In this document: positions 24,816-36,087 of the stretch, in pieces | Numbering within the stretch: position 1 is the stretch's first letter | Layout of the letters: every line of letters begins with the position of its first letter | Assembly (NCBI GenBank): GCA_963922205.1 | Contig: CAWUHX010000244.1 | Coordinates: 248,001 to 312,000, forward strand | Length of the DNA: 64,000 bases | Origin: Romanomermis culicivorax | Lineage: Eukaryota > Nematoda > Enoplea > Mermithida > Mermithidae | Direction: 5' to 3' | Translations under genes and position numbers: made by a program | The notes under the pieces: generated by a model | The model's database searches: none | Seen by the model: the letters and a program-made list of their open reading frames with translations, nothing else | What the model was told of the DNA's origin: nothing

Positions 24816-25284
24816 CCACTCTCCCAGCTGGTCACTGGACGAACCTTTTACTTGTATGAAATGAATGGCATAAATCTGGACTCATTCGATTGGTTATGAT
24901 GCAAGCCGCAAAAATAGAGCGAGCACCGAGGATGTACGACAATGGCTTAACACAAAAAACTCAAGAACAGAAAACGATGTTCGACGTCGCCGCGGGATGC
25001 CATGCGATATCTATAAGTACTTAGTCAGCTGCTCGAGGCTACAGTAAAGTTGAGTCTCTGTATGAATCAACTAGTAAACACTCAACCGTGTGTGTTTCTA
25101 GCAAATATAGACAAAGTTGACTCCTAGGAAACTATTAACACGCAACATTCGGAGACGCTAAATCAAGTTAACATTGTAACGCTCAACGTAAACATGCAAA
25201 TAATGCGCAATTAAATACAACAAATGTATACAAAAACTTAACAACATGGATATGGCACGTCAAATATGACTTTTTTCCCGACCG
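24816..25284. other. Intergenic, downstream of the 320-residue gene
   Basis: AT-rich, moderately complex DNA with no repeat or gene recognised; holds the 3' untranslated region of the gene ending at 25285. Confidence 0.5.
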
Positions 25285-27062
25285 CTATTCGATCAAATTC
25301 TCATTCGATAACAATTGGGCCAAAAATTCCGTCGTTTCGGCCAAAATTTCGTGCTGCTACAGAAAAAAAAGATTCATCTAAAAAATATTACTACCATGGA
25401 AAAAAGATTTCGAAGTTGAGAGATTGGATGCTAAATTCTTACGCTATTATGGCACATCTTTCAATGGAAAAATGACAAGTTATGTTTTATTTACCATCTC
25501 TTCTAATTCTATCTGTTCCTGCAACTCGTAATGTCGTTCATAAAATTCTTCCATTGACGAACATTCGTATATGGGCGGATTTTCGAAAAAATTTTTCACA
25601 AACGTTTCTCTAACATGAAAAAATTTTCAAAATGTATGGTTGAGACAAAGGGGAAAAAATAACAATTTACGTTTCAGTGATTACAATTTGAAAATTACGC
25701 GTTGATTCGCAAAATTCTTCAAAATCGTGAATGCCATTCCAATGTTTTTCGTAATGTTGTTCGAAACATTGTTTCAATTTTTTGATCTGATTAAATAACG
25801 ATCGGAGATGACCGGGTGTAAGACCGAAAAATGTTATTTTCGATTCCTGAAAAGATGTACGAGTTAAGCAGTATCGTAGGAAAGAGACGGATGAAAAAAT
25901 TTTAAAATTATATTTGTGATCTCATGAATTTTTGACCTTTTCATCGATCGTATGTCGATTCATCGAATGTCCCTATTCCTCGAACGTCCCAATACACCGA
26001 AAGTCCCGATTCTTCAAATAGTGCTTAAGATTTTATCTACAAAGTCCTGTTTTAACAAAAATCCCGATTCTTCGAAATTTTTTTTTTCAAAAAATCCCGT
26101 TTCCTCGAAAATGATAAATGTGCAGGTTTAAATTTACGATTTTAAGAATAAGCCTAAGCCGAGTCTTCATATCATCATATATGGTAATCTTGAAATTATA
26201 GTATTTAGGATCAAATTTACAGACGTTTCAAGAAAATCGATCTGTTTGTGTACGCACTTCCGATGAGGTGGGACTTCTGACGCACCAATATTCGATGAAT
26301 CATAAATTTTATCTTCTTTTTGAAGAATCGGGAAAGCAAATTCATGATGCACTAAAGCATGTTTCGAGGAATCGGGAATTTTATCCACTTCTGGGGGAAT
26401 CGAGACTTTCGAGGAATCGGGACTTTCGAGGAAATGGGACGTTCGAGGAATAGGGATACAACCTTTTGATCGTCACAATTCGTTGTAGAACTGAATTGCG
26501 AGCTCGGCACAATGGTTTTTGGGCTTTCAGATACAATTTCCGGCGTCGGAACGTCTTTTTCGGACGACGGATTTTCCTTGTCGATCGACGATTCCGTATT
26601 TTCTCGATCATACGAGCTGCTGCTCAAATCTTCAATTTTAGGTTTTTTGGCCGTTGGCGATTTCATCGGAGGATCAACGGTCGATAATTTTCGGCGAACG
26701 ATTCCGCCGTCGGGTAATAGCGACGAAAGGCGGGCGCCTTTACGAACGCTACTCGAAACGCTGCCGCTTCCGCCGTCGACGGTCGGCGAATTTGCGGAAT
26801 AAGCCACCGACGATTCTACGTCGTTGTCGTCGTCGTCTTCGAGTTTGATGCGACGTTTATCGGCCAATTTTCGAACAGTCTGCAAACTTGATAATGAAGA
26901 AATAGAATCGACGTCGACGGCGGGCGGTTTTTTGTTCGGAACGAAATTTTGTTGCACAGAAACCGTCGACGTAGTTTTTTTGGACGTTTCGTTCGGCGTA
27001 CTGTTGTAACTAAGGACGCTCGAACTGGACTTCGCCGATTTGCTTATGCTACACTTGACCAT
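25285..27062 (-). CDS. Unrecognised 320-residue nuclear-type protein with acidic/Ser-rich N-terminus and helical C-terminus
   Basis: Four exons: 27062-26463, 25846-25671, 25609-25495 and 25356-25285. All borders are GT/AG and phases fit (0, 2, 0), giving 320 residues and a TAG stop. Residues 1-200 are low-complexity: Ser-rich, with basic patches resembling nuclear localisation signals (KKPKIED, DKRRIKLEDDDDND) and many SP/TP sites. Residues 201-320 look folded and helical: TFFGLTPGHLRSLFNQIKKL, then HYEKHWNGIHDFEEF, then a Glu/Gln-rich heptad-like tail (HYELQEQIELEEMQHEIL). FFGLTP followed by helices faintly recalls the FFGFTP start of the kinetochore protein Mis12, but the position in the chain differs and I do not assign it. 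A TTTCAG acceptor ends at 27092, 29 bases before the ATG. Codon use (TCG, GTC, GCC) matches the other real genes. Confidence 0.78.
25965..26458. mobile_element. Foldback element in intron 1 of the 320-residue gene
   Basis: CCCTATTCCTCGAACGTCCC at 25972-25991 is the exact complement of 26438-26457. Inside it the arms carry repeated CGAGGAATCGGGAC-like units on both sides. The right end lies about 4 bases inside the intron from the exon 1 donor. Related GGGAATCGGGAC units occur at 55285-55410. Confidence 0.75.
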
Positions 27063-27090
27063 ATTTTATATATTTCGAAGATAGATCGTC

Positions 27091-27097
27091 GCTGAAA
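27091..27097 (-). promoter_or_regulatory. Candidate trans-splice acceptor of the 320-residue gene
   Basis: The minus strand reads TTTTATTTCAG ending at 27092, with the ATG 29 bases on. No upstream exon was found, so spliced-leader addition is likely, though a 5' UTR intron is possible. Confidence 0.5.
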
Positions 27098-27327
27098 TAA
27101 AAGTTAGCAATAAATTTCGTGAGACAACTTATCTACCACTCGAGAAGAAATGTCAAAAATGTATACTTTCTCTAGACTTTCTCAAGGTGGAAATTTTTTC
27201 GTAAGCCCACTTATGCTCGCCTAAAAAGTGACTTTACATTTTTTCATGAATAATACTCGAACAGTCATTATTTAAGTATCCGAATACTGATATTTCTGTG
27301 ATCAGTCAGAAGTGGAGAGTTACAGAC

Positions 27328-27625
27328 CGTATATACCTGTAAGACCACAGTTTGGTTATTGGGCGGGGGAGGGTAAGCTCAAAATTCGGGGGTAAGGCGT
27401 ACACAACCACTCCCAAAATTCTTTGCATGGAATCAAAAATTACCTAAAAACTTCCTAAATTTTCATCACAAAGTTTAAACAATGTTATTTTTGCCGAATT
27501 TTTTCGAGTTGGGGTGTTGGGTGTAACGGAAGTTATTGGGATATCTTAACATGAACGTTACAGGATCCGAGCGGGTTGTGGGGTGCGGGAGTCTCTCTCA
27601 AGCCCCCTAATTAACTACAGGAATG
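27328..27625. mobile_element. CATACCTGTA-type MITE, diverged copy
   Basis: Begins CGTATACCTGTAAGACC, ends CTACAGGAATG, with a G-run near the left end. Flanks TTACAGAC and TAACAGAC match at seven of eight bases. Confidence 0.7.
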
Positions 27626-27751
27626 TAACAGACTGCATCTGATGTACACATCCTCTCTTCTAGCACGAAACACCGGATTTCGATACTCTAGAACGCCGGA
27701 AAATGAATCTTCCTAGCATTTATTCCAATATTTAAGGTTTAGTACTCTGCG

Positions 27752-27851
27752 NNNNNNNNNNNNNNNNNNNNNNNNNNNNNNNNNNNNNNNNNNNNNNNNN
27801 NNNNNNNNNNNNNNNNNNNNNNNNNNNNNNNNNNNNNNNNNNNNNNNNNNN
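27752..27851. other. Assembly gap of 100 Ns
   Basis: Exactly 100 N characters, the conventional placeholder for a gap of unknown size, so distances across it are unreliable. A hairpin-family end motif (TCTAGAACGCCGGAAAATGA) sits at 27688-27707, just before it. Confidence 0.99.
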
Positions 27852-28143
27852 ATGAAGGTTGTTTAATAAAAGAATAGATGTCGAAATAAAGAGAGTAGCT
27901 GGCGCAGGTTTTAAAATGCATTACCTCAATTTTATGTTATTGGTTAATGGTAATCGCAGAGCATTGCAATGTTCGAAAATATAATTATAACAATTTTAAT
28001 TAGAATATTGATCAAATACATTAATAAATCACAATAATAGTTTTCGACTTTGATAATTTTTTTAAAGTTATCTGTAACATTTCACTTACTCGTGGAATTA
28101 AGTCACAAGTTGTTTTTTGTGATCTCCTACTGTGACACGTCAA

Positions 28144-28365
28144 TTAGTTGGAGGAAAAGGAGTCGTACAGGCAATGTCGAGAACTGTTTCTCTCAAAAAT
28201 TAATGCATCATGCCTTGGGACAAAATTATAGAATAGGAGTAGCCACAATGCTTCAGTTTCTCCATCAATTAGCTGAGATATACGCTGCGTCTGGATCGTA
28301 TTTATCACATCTGCTAGAATGTCGTTGTCTGTAACGCATTTTAGTCTATAGTATTCGGATGTCAA
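28144..28365 (-). other. Isolated open frame, possible exon, unknown
   Basis: A 73-codon open frame on the minus strand with non-repetitive content (ILADVINTIQTQRISQL, ETEALWLLLFYNF). I found no convincing neighbouring exons. It could be part of a repeat or a decayed gene; a weak call. Confidence 0.2.
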
Positions 28366-28625
28366 AAACCATTAGCTTTTTTAATTTGATCACAGCAAAC
28401 GTTGCCTCTATACAGGCCTGAAAGATAGGTATAAAGTAAACCAAGACTCGTTGACGTTGACATTCAACTCTTCTTTTATTTCAGCATGGAGATTATAAGC
28501 TTACGACATTATCGCTGTACAGTATAAACTAAGCAAGAAAAAGCCATTCCGATCTGTATAATCCGACTCTGGGAGCTCTTAACTCTATAAAGCCCTGCCA
28601 GAAGAAAACAGCAGAAAAAGTCTTT
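28360..28625. repeat. Repeat shared with 53600-53915
   Basis: Both segments contain GCCTGAAAG/GCATGAAAG, CGTTGAC, CTTACGACATTATC or CTTATGACATTATC, a run of GTACAG/GTACACGC, and TTTTAACTCTCTAAAGC-type sequence in the same order. The element type is unknown. Confidence 0.5.
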
Positions 28626-28755
28626 TGATTATTCAGTTGGGAACCAAATGAAATTAATTTTGTTGAAAAGCCGAGAATGACATGTAATTGTAGTGAGTAA
28701 GGGAATAAAAATTTCTTCAACAATCATTCCAACATATTGCTGGCCATATGGTGAC

Positions 28756-29165
28756 CGTACATGCACGTGGGATAGGGTTTGGGGGAGGGTTGACCCCCAG
28801 CAGATTATTGAACCCCAGCAGATTCTTGCTGACCCCCAGCAGATTTTACGCCCCCAGCAATAATTGAGAAATTGATGAACAAAAATGAGCAAGAGAGAAG
28901 AGAAAGTCGTCATAAAAATGGAAATGATGCTGTAGTTTAACAATTTTTCTAAACAAGGCATACTTGATCCCAAAGGAGAAACATTATAACTTTAAAAGTG
29001 CATTCTAAGATACTTATTCTACAAATCTGACTAATATAGTTGTAAGAATATGCTGTTCGGACGTTAGAATACCTTTCTTTTCGTTATCATAAACGAAAAA
29101 AAATTTTGTGTTCCACCCCCTGTTCTGGCTGACCCTCAGCAGAATTTCTATGCTGTGCATGTATG
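28756..29165. mobile_element. CATACATGCAC-ended MITE with CCCCCAGCAGATT repeats, copy 1
   Basis: Near-identical in layout to 47900-48312: left end CGTACATGCACGTGGG, three CCCCAGCAGATT units, a GAGAAAGTCGTCATAAAAAT block, right end GCTGTGCATGTATG. Flanks ATGGTGAC and ATGCTGAT match at six of eight. Confidence 0.8.
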
Positions 29166-29796
29166 ATGCTGATCCTTAAAAATTTGCCACTGTACGGCTC
29201 AAGTCTGAAAATATTAGTATATTAGTAGAAACAGCAACTTTTGGTAAAGTTTTCTTGATGATTGGGAAATATTTGTTGAACAATTTTTCAATTTCCAACT
29301 CCCCATATTCTTGGCAACATATGACACCCCTCTATAAAGTCCCACAGCCGACCTGCAATCATTGTTCAATGATACAGGCGGTAGTCATTTTTTTCATACA
29401 TGATTCCTCTTTGATGATCTGGTGGTAGATGACAGTACCCCTAGCTTCCATTTTAGTTTCCCCGTGAGAATACTAGTGTAACATCTTCTTGTCACATTAT
29501 CATCTCTGGCGGATGGGTAGAACTAAAATGCCAATTAGTTCAGGCAACTTGTTCCTATCACTTGCGTCTTCGATAAAAGCTAGGCATGCTCCACGACATA
29601 GATCCAGGATCTTGTGGCTATTACCCGCGTACTATAACCGACCGAGCAACAGGGAAGGTGCCCTCACATTGCACAAGATCATAGTTGACGTGGTTGCTGT
29701 GACCACTTGCACCAATTCTGATTATGGATGCAGATCGTAGATTAGTACCTAAAATGTGGATAAAGACCATGGAGTCTTATCACTGAAATAAGTCAA

Positions 29797-30265
29797 AGCC
29801 TAAGCCTAAGCCTAAGCCTAAGCCTAAGCCTAAGCCTAAGCCTAAGCCTAAGCCTAAGCCTAAGCCTAAGCCTAAGCCTAAGCCTAAGCCTAAGCCTAAG
29901 CCTAAGCCTAAGCCTAAGCCTAAGCCTAAGCCTAAGCCTAAGCCTAAGCCTAAGCCTAAGCCTAAGCCTAAGCCTAAGCCTAAGCCTAAGCCTAAGCCTA
30001 AGCCTAAGCCTAAGCCTAAGCCTAAGCCTAAGCCTAAGCCTAAGCCTAAGCCTAAGCCTAAGCCTAAGCCTAAGCCTAAGCCTAAGCCTAAGCCTAAGCC
30101 TAAGCCTAAGCCTAAGCCTAAGCCTAAGCCTAAGCCTAAGCCTAAGCCGAAGCCTAAGCCTAAGCCTAAGCCTAAGCCTAAGCCTAAGCCTAAGCCTAAG
30201 CCTAAGCCTAAGCCTAAGCCTAAGCCTGTGCCTAAGTCTAAGCCTAAGCCTAAGCCTAAGCTCAA
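29797..30265. repeat. Interstitial telomeric array, CCTAAG x about 77
   Basis: Almost pure tandem of CCTAAG, equal to the nematode telomere unit TTAGGC on the minus strand. Rare variants are seen at about 30147 (CCGAAG) and 30226 (CCTGTG), and it decays at the right edge. Ordinary unique sequence lies on both sides, so it is internal and not a chromosome end. Confidence 0.97.
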
Positions 30266-31184
30266 GTCCAAGCAACTTGTGAATAACACTAACCGTTTCA
30301 ACGTTATGAAATTTTGTTATATTTCATGTTTGTTTTATGAGGAACAAAATAACATTTCAGAGCAACCGCGTTTATATTTTTTATTTATTAATGTTCCTCG
30401 AGAAACCGATAAGCTTGTTCGAAAAATCCGGTATGTTGATCATCCCTAATCAATAGTAAACACAGCTAGCCTCTACAAACGGATCAAATAAGAAACCGCG
30501 AAAATACTTAAGTTGGCCTTGGTTAGCAAACAACATGCGTCCATAAAACCGATAAACAGAACCTCGTGGTTAGTCCGGATCAAACCTGATAAGAATCTTA
30601 TGAAGAGGAGAAGACTTTTCTCGATAAGAATCAGTCTTTGATTTTTTGATTTGGATTTTAGTTTATTACAAGAATAAATGTGACAAAGAATCCGCACAAA
30701 GGTTAAAGCCCACTAATTTAACAAACTTTTGAAAATCCTCAGTTATTTTGAAAAATGTCAAGAGCAAAAAATTAACTAGGATCCCTCAACAACAATTTTC
30801 GGGAAGTTCAGTCGAAATGAGAGTTGACCGGATGGGAAAAAAATGTGTAGTTGGCAAAACGAGAATTAGTTACTTTAGTCGAATAAAAAACACAATGTAT
30901 TTGTTGGAATTATTGATGCATGTGATCTACTGATAAATTCGGGGTACTGACACACAATGGAAGTTTCTAGCTTTAGTAGTTTCTACAATACGATACTAAT
31001 TTGTCAATTGAAAAAGCACATAGTGTACTTTTGTGATAAAAATGTCAATTATGATTAGTTTAGAATATTTTGATCTTCCTTAGATTAATTATAATCAAGC
31101 TGATTGTAATAAACTTATATGAAAATTTCAGTACAAAGAGGGCTTACAGGGAGTTTGTGTAACATGTTTTTTGCCTGAATACAC
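30266..31184. other. Unannotated AT-rich DNA
   Basis: No gene or clear repeat boundary. Short open frames (such as 30473-30697 minus) lack recognisable content. Confidence 0.4.
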
Positions 31185-31935
31185 GTAGCTGGCGCATCAG
31201 AAAAATAATGCTCGATGAGGGTCTCGAACCTTTGACCTTGTACATTTAAGGTAGATGTGCTATCCAACTGCGCTAACCAAGCCACGTGAATGGTTCAGAA
31301 ATTGTGGTTGTAGTAGTGGTGGTGAGTGGCGGGGCATACCACATAATCAACTGCCAGATGCATCACTAAACATTCCTCCTCCCTTCGCCTCTTTGACGAG
31401 TAAAGGTCCCTCCCTAGTATGATCACTAATGTCTTATGCCCAAATCCAGTGGCCAGTGTGTCAGAAAAAATGCTCAGTGAGGGGCTCGAACCCTTGACCT
31501 TGCGCATACAAGGCAGACACACTATCCAACTGCACTAATCAAGCCACATAGATGACTCAGAAATTGTAATTGTAGTGATGGTGGTGAGTGTGGGGCATGC
31601 CATGTGAGTAACAGCCGAATGCACCACCACAACATTTTTCCCACTTCGAGGAGAATGGCTCTGGATCGTCACCAATTTTCTATACCCTAATCCACATGGC
31701 CAGCATCAGAAAAATAAGGCTGGGTGAAGGGGCCTGAGCCCTCGACCTTCTGCATACAAGGCATACGAGCCAAATACGCTATCCAACTGTACCAACTGGG
31801 CCATGTGGATGCTTCGGAAATTGTGGTTGTAACGGTGGTTGTGAGTGTGGGTCACGCTGCGGAATTAACAGCTGGATGCATGACTACAACAAAGATTACT
31901 CCATTTGTTGCTACATATCAAATGCAATATAGAAT
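31185..31935 (-). repeat. Three tandem tRNA-derived SINE copies (family 1)
   Basis: Units start near 31189, 31452 and 31698, about 250 bp each. On the minus strand each contains a tRNA-like head with an A-box (TAGCGCAGTTGGATAGC), a CCTT..AAGG anticodon-stem remnant, a B-box (GGTTCGAGACCC or GGTTCGAGCCC) and a tail through GAGCATTTTTTCTGA. A conserved body follows (CACAACCACAATTTCTGA in the minus sense). Stems are imperfect, so these are not functional tRNAs. Further copies: 57120-57560 on the plus strand. Confidence 0.8.
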
Positions 31936-32395
31936 ATGATAATCTTCAGCAAGAGCTGGTTACAGCTGCTGACTAATGAATGAACTAATAAATATGCTGA
32001 TGGAACAAAACGGATCAGCATATGCTCACATTTTAGACTTCTATTTCCTTATGTCAGGACACTTTAGAATGCATGATATTATTGTGTGTGGCAAATATAC
32101 ATAATGCAATATGGTTATAGCCGCAACTGCACCTGTCCCATTAATTGTTAGAAAAGTTACAGTACCTATACAGTGAAGATTATTTGAAAAGGACTCTTTT
32201 ATAGTTGATAGTCTGATTTGTGGAGTGGAGAATTTGTATCAAATACAGTTTCCATGCCAGATAATATATTGGAGGATAGCATCTATCGTCTATGAAGCAG
32301 ACTGATAAAACACTTTAATAGCATTTGAAATTCAATTTTAATAGTTGTGAACCAGCTTTAATAGTTGTTTTATCCCTCAATCATTACTTAACAAA

Positions 32396-32700
32396 ATGAC
32401 TATTAAATCCATTAACAGCTGCAATAAATGTGGTGGCATTATTGATGAAGTGAATTTAGTTTTCGAAAATCAAGTTGAAATAGAAATCTATACACTGGAA
32501 AAAAAATCCTGCTTATTTCCTATTCTTCCAAAAAATGTATTCTCAAACTTTTTTTTGTTCAGGTTTGGGTTCTGTTTGGGATGGACTTACAGTAGCAGGC
32601 ATTCGATCGATGCAAATTGTGAAAGTGGGGAGAAGGCGTCATTACATTGGCACGACTGCCTTTATAAAGCAATATGTGGCAGGTTATGATCATTTTCTCA
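32396..32700 (+). other. Possible exon pair or decayed coding DNA, unknown
   Basis: An open frame beginning MTIKSINSCNKCGGIIDEV is followed by a TTGTTCAG acceptor near 32562 and a stretch reading GSVWDGLTVAGIRSMQIVKV that ends in GGCAG followed by GTTATG. The frames are open, but I recognise no family and cannot connect them to other exons. Confidence 0.25.
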
Positions 32701-32964
32701 TAATTCATGTTTATTTTTTGTGAGCCGTCTGACTGCCATATTTTTCTTATTGTCTTTTTAGGCCAATAAAGTGGGATGGCTGATCGTTGTTTGTTTATCG
32801 ATTGTTTAGTCGCAATCGACTTTTGGGCCACATATATTCTGCAGCAGCAGCATCTCACATTCCCGACTTTTATGAGAGCCATTGGGTAAGGTTCTCTGGA
32901 GTACTCTGGTAGTTTTTCAGGTGCAAGCTGTTGGATTCCAGTTGCTGAATAGCGACTGAAGCAC

Positions 32965-34240
32965 CGTTTTTTTTTCCTCGAAGATTTTTTCCACATGAGA
33001 ACTGGACCCAAAATTTTTTCCTCATTTTTCTAAAATTTTCCACATTTTTAAAAACGCTTATAATGTGGCTACGGATGCTTTTTTATGCATTTTAGGAGCA
33101 TACCCAGGCATTTTGTTGTATTTGTAGTCAGAAACCTGCAGAAATGAGGAAAAAAATTGAGAAAATTCTGGTTATGTTAGTCAAAATGAGCTCATGAAGA
33201 ACATATTGGTGTTCTATAGGAGCGAATAAAGCAAGTTAACGATAAATTTCTCATGAATTTATCTGCTATCAACAGTTCTGTGACTATGATTAGAATCATC
33301 TAATTATATTTAGTTCTTGGTCCGGCGCGGAGCGCGGGAAAAATTTTTTGATTTTCACTTTCTAAAACGCTGGAAAATGAACCTTCATAACGTTGGGAAA
33401 TAAATTAAAATCAGACTGACGATGTGTAATTTGCTTCCCATTCCGGCGCGAAGCACCGGAAAAATTTTCGGGTTTTTGTATTCTAAAACGCTGAAAAATA
33501 AATCTCTCCAACAGATAATTCGTGAACAAATGTTTTAAAATCGCGTTCTAGAGTAATGTCTTCAATTTCCACCTTCAATAAACGCAAAAGTTCAGATTGC
33601 AAACGTTTAAAAAATCTTAATCATCGAGAGAAAAAATTTAGAGACCTGATGAACATACCTGTAAGACCTCCAACCAGTTGGGGGGGGGGGGGGGGGGTAA
33701 ATTCGAAATTTGGGGGGGGGGGGTAGGAAAAAGTCGAAATTTTTCCCAAAAAAGGCCAAAAAACATACACTTTTTTGAAAATTTTTTTAATTTTTTCCAA
33801 ACTGGGGGGGGGGGAGTTGGGGGGGGGATGATTTTGGATGCAGGGTTGGCCGAGTTGGGGGGGGGGGGCCCTCCCCCAACTCCCCCAAGTACAGGTATGC
33901 TGATGAAAAATCTCTATTTTCGGCGACATAATTAACTGTAAACGATTAGAAAATGAAACGAGCTAACTTGATTGACAGAAACTGTTGAGCATTAATTAGT
34001 AAATCGAAGTAGATATGCTAACGGCCGCGCCTGATAGAATATAGTTATAATTATATCCAATACCGGCGCGAAGCGCCGAAAAATTTTGAGATTTTGACCT
34101 TTCAAAGTCCACCAAACGCATCTTTTCGGTTTAGAGTTCCCCAAAATTTTTTCCACAATGAGAACCATACCCAAAATTTTTTTCCTCATTTCGAAATTTT
34201 TTTCCTCAAAAGACCCCATTTGAGGAAAAAAACGGTGGAC
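32965..34240 (-). repeat. Right member of the inverted duplication (partner 23205-24815)
   Basis: Reverse-complement counterpart of 23205-24815, including palindromic tips (CCGGCGCGGAGCGCGGG at 33321, CCGGCGCGAAGCACCGG at 33443, CCGGCGCGAAGCGCCG at 34063). Interrupted by the MITE at 33654-33899. It preserves the empty site of the MITE at 23777. Confidence 0.8.
33654..33899. mobile_element. CATACCTGTA-ended MITE, copy 3
   Basis: Left end CATACCTGTAAGACC, right end GTACAGGTATG, inverted relative to 23777-23972. Perfect duplication CTGATGAA (33646-33653 and 33900-33907). The empty site exists in the partner at 23533-23545 (minus strand AATTGATGAAAAATCTC). Confidence 0.93.
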
Positions 34241-34419
34241 TGAAGGTTGTGTTTAGCACTGCTAAGAACTGTTGCACTGTATCAGCCTTTATCAATAGGA
34301 AATTAATTTGAGTGACCTATGGTAGCTAGTTTGGTACAAGCCAATAGACTCTTTAGTCATATTGCTGACGTCTTCGGATCTAAGCAGAGAGACCTCTAAA
34401 CATAACAGTTTAGCATTAT

Positions 34420-35260
34420 GGAAAATATGAGGGTTGTTCACCTGTAAAAATGGTTACCACTTTTTGTATGTTATCACTTGAAAAAAAGTTGTTACCTTCG
34501 AATGTGATGCACAACATTTTTCGAGATGCATAACTACAAATTATGATGTAATGATTTGAAAATATCAAGATTCCATCTTGAAATAAACTAATAATATCTC
34601 GAGTTGAAAAAAGTCGAGACCGCATCTTGAGAAAATCAACATCTTATGATGGAAAAAAAATCAAAATCACAACTTGAAAACAATTGAGATCTCATCTCAA
34701 AGAAGATTAAGATCTCAGATTGAAAAAAGTGAAAAAAGTGGAGATGGCGTCTTGAAAAATCAAGATGGAAGTTTTAAAAAATCCAGAATCCCATCTTGGA
34801 AGAAATGAAGATCTCACGTTGAAAAAAAATCAAGATGATATCTTGAGAAAAATCAAGATCTCATCTTTGAAAAACTCAAGATCTCACGTTGAGAAACAGC
34901 AAGATGGCAATTTGAAAAAGATCCAGATCCCATATAGAAGAAGATCAAGATCTCATGCTATAAAAGGGCATATTGAAAAGATTAAAACAGCATCTTGAAA
35001 AAATCAAGTGTGCATCCCGAAAAAAATCAAAATGGCACTCCAAAAAATTAAGATCTCATGTTGGAAAAAAGGCAAGATCTCATGTTCAAACAAATCAAAA
35101 CAGCATTTGGGAAAAATCAAGATGGCGTTGTGGAAAAAATCAAGACTCCATTCAAGAAAAATAAAGAATCTTTGGACAGGATACCTTATCATGAAAAAAT
35201 TGAGATGTTGTCTTGAAAAAAATCAAGATGGCATGTTGAGAAAAATTTAAGATGGGTGGT
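34420..35260. repeat. Degenerate tandem array of ~30-33-bp AAAATCAAGATCTCATCTTG-type units
   Basis: Many imperfect units alternating AAGAT(C/G), (T)CTCA(T/C) and TTGAAAAA. The Lys/Ser-rich open frames over it are repeat artefacts. A related tract lies in the receptor intron at 42360-42620, and weaker similarity at 40410-40630. Confidence 0.75.
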
Positions 35261-35689
35261 AAGCACATCAAAGAGGGAAAATTTCTGAAACTAGCCAATC
35301 GAGAGTCTGAGGTTAGAGCTTATTGGGGTTCTAGACATCTTTTGTTATCAAGAGAGCTGCAAACGTGAGGTGTAATTTTGTATCAGGAATGCATGGGTAT
35401 ATTGATTTTTCATAAAAATCGTTATTTTCTGAGATTTATCAGAAAAAGGTCAAAATGGTTGTTTTTCTACCCTCGGAAAATAATCCAACTCTTTTGCCAT
35501 GATGCCAATTTGCATGGACAGTGCACATAGAAGGCCTGCACTTTCATGTTTTTGGTCAGTGTGTTTATTTCTATTGTAAAAGAACAAACGTCAGTCTGAC
35601 TGGCCAATGGCCATTTTTCATTATTGATTATGCTTTTATTGCATTTGTGTGGAATTAGTACCCCAAATTAGTATCCCCCTAACACGAGA

Positions 35690-36085
35690 GGTTAGAACCC
35701 TGGTCTCAGGAATACCAATTTGCATGCAGGTCTACATTCTCAAATTCAATGTCACCCACCATCTGGACAAGTATTGGTCATCTCACAGCAGAGGTTAGAA
35801 CCTGATCTCAGGAATACCACCCTGTGTGCAAGTCTACATTCCCAAATTCAACGTCGCCCACGGTCTGGACAAGTACTGATCATCTTACAGCAGAGGTTAG
35901 AACCCCCGTGTCAGGAATATCACCCTCCCTACAAGTCTACATTCCCAAATTCAATGTTGCCTGCTCTCTGGACAAGTATTGCTTATCTCACAGCAGAGAT
36001 TAAAACCCGTGTCTCAGGAATACCACCCTGCATGCAAGTCTACATTCCCAAATTCTACATTCCCAAATTCACCGCAGAAAGACAG
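35690..36085. repeat. Tandem repeat, ~102-bp unit, about 3.7 copies
   Basis: CTCAGGAATACCA recurs near 35704, 35806, 35910 (as TCAGGAATATCA) and 36012. Each is followed by AAGTCTACATTCCCAAATTC and CTGGACAAGTA. The open frames across it (35720-36091) reflect the repeat. Confidence 0.85.
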
Positions 36086-36087
36086 AA

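Noticed and set aside
26352-26462. Extension of exon 1 of the 320-residue gene to its open-frame stop
   Set aside because: This part lies in the foldback element. Splicing at 26463 joins in phase to three further exons with family-like composition.
25285-27062. Assigning the 320-residue protein to Mis12
   Set aside because: Only FFGLTP and general helix content agree, and the motif is at residue 206 instead of the N-terminus. Kept as a hypothesis only.
27739-27921. Minus-strand frame across 27739-27921
   Set aside because: It runs through the 100-N gap and is meaningless.
29780-30301. Long minus-strand open frames of Leu-Gly and Leu-Arg repeats, and Lys-Pro or Leu-Ser frames at 53071-53524
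   Set aside because: They are six-frame readings of the CCTAAG telomere arrays, open only because the hexamer contains no stop in those frames.
31200-31550. Possible tRNA genes
   Set aside because: A- and B-boxes are present, but acceptor and anticodon stems are mismatched and the heads are joined to a shared non-tRNA body. They are SINEs.
34765-35250. Lys/Ser/His-rich plus-strand frames
   Set aside because: They follow the degenerate AAGATCTCATCTTG tandem array and have no independent coding signal.
35690-36085. CRISPR-like array
   Set aside because: The 102-bp units are contiguous tandem repeats without unique spacers, in a eukaryotic genome.
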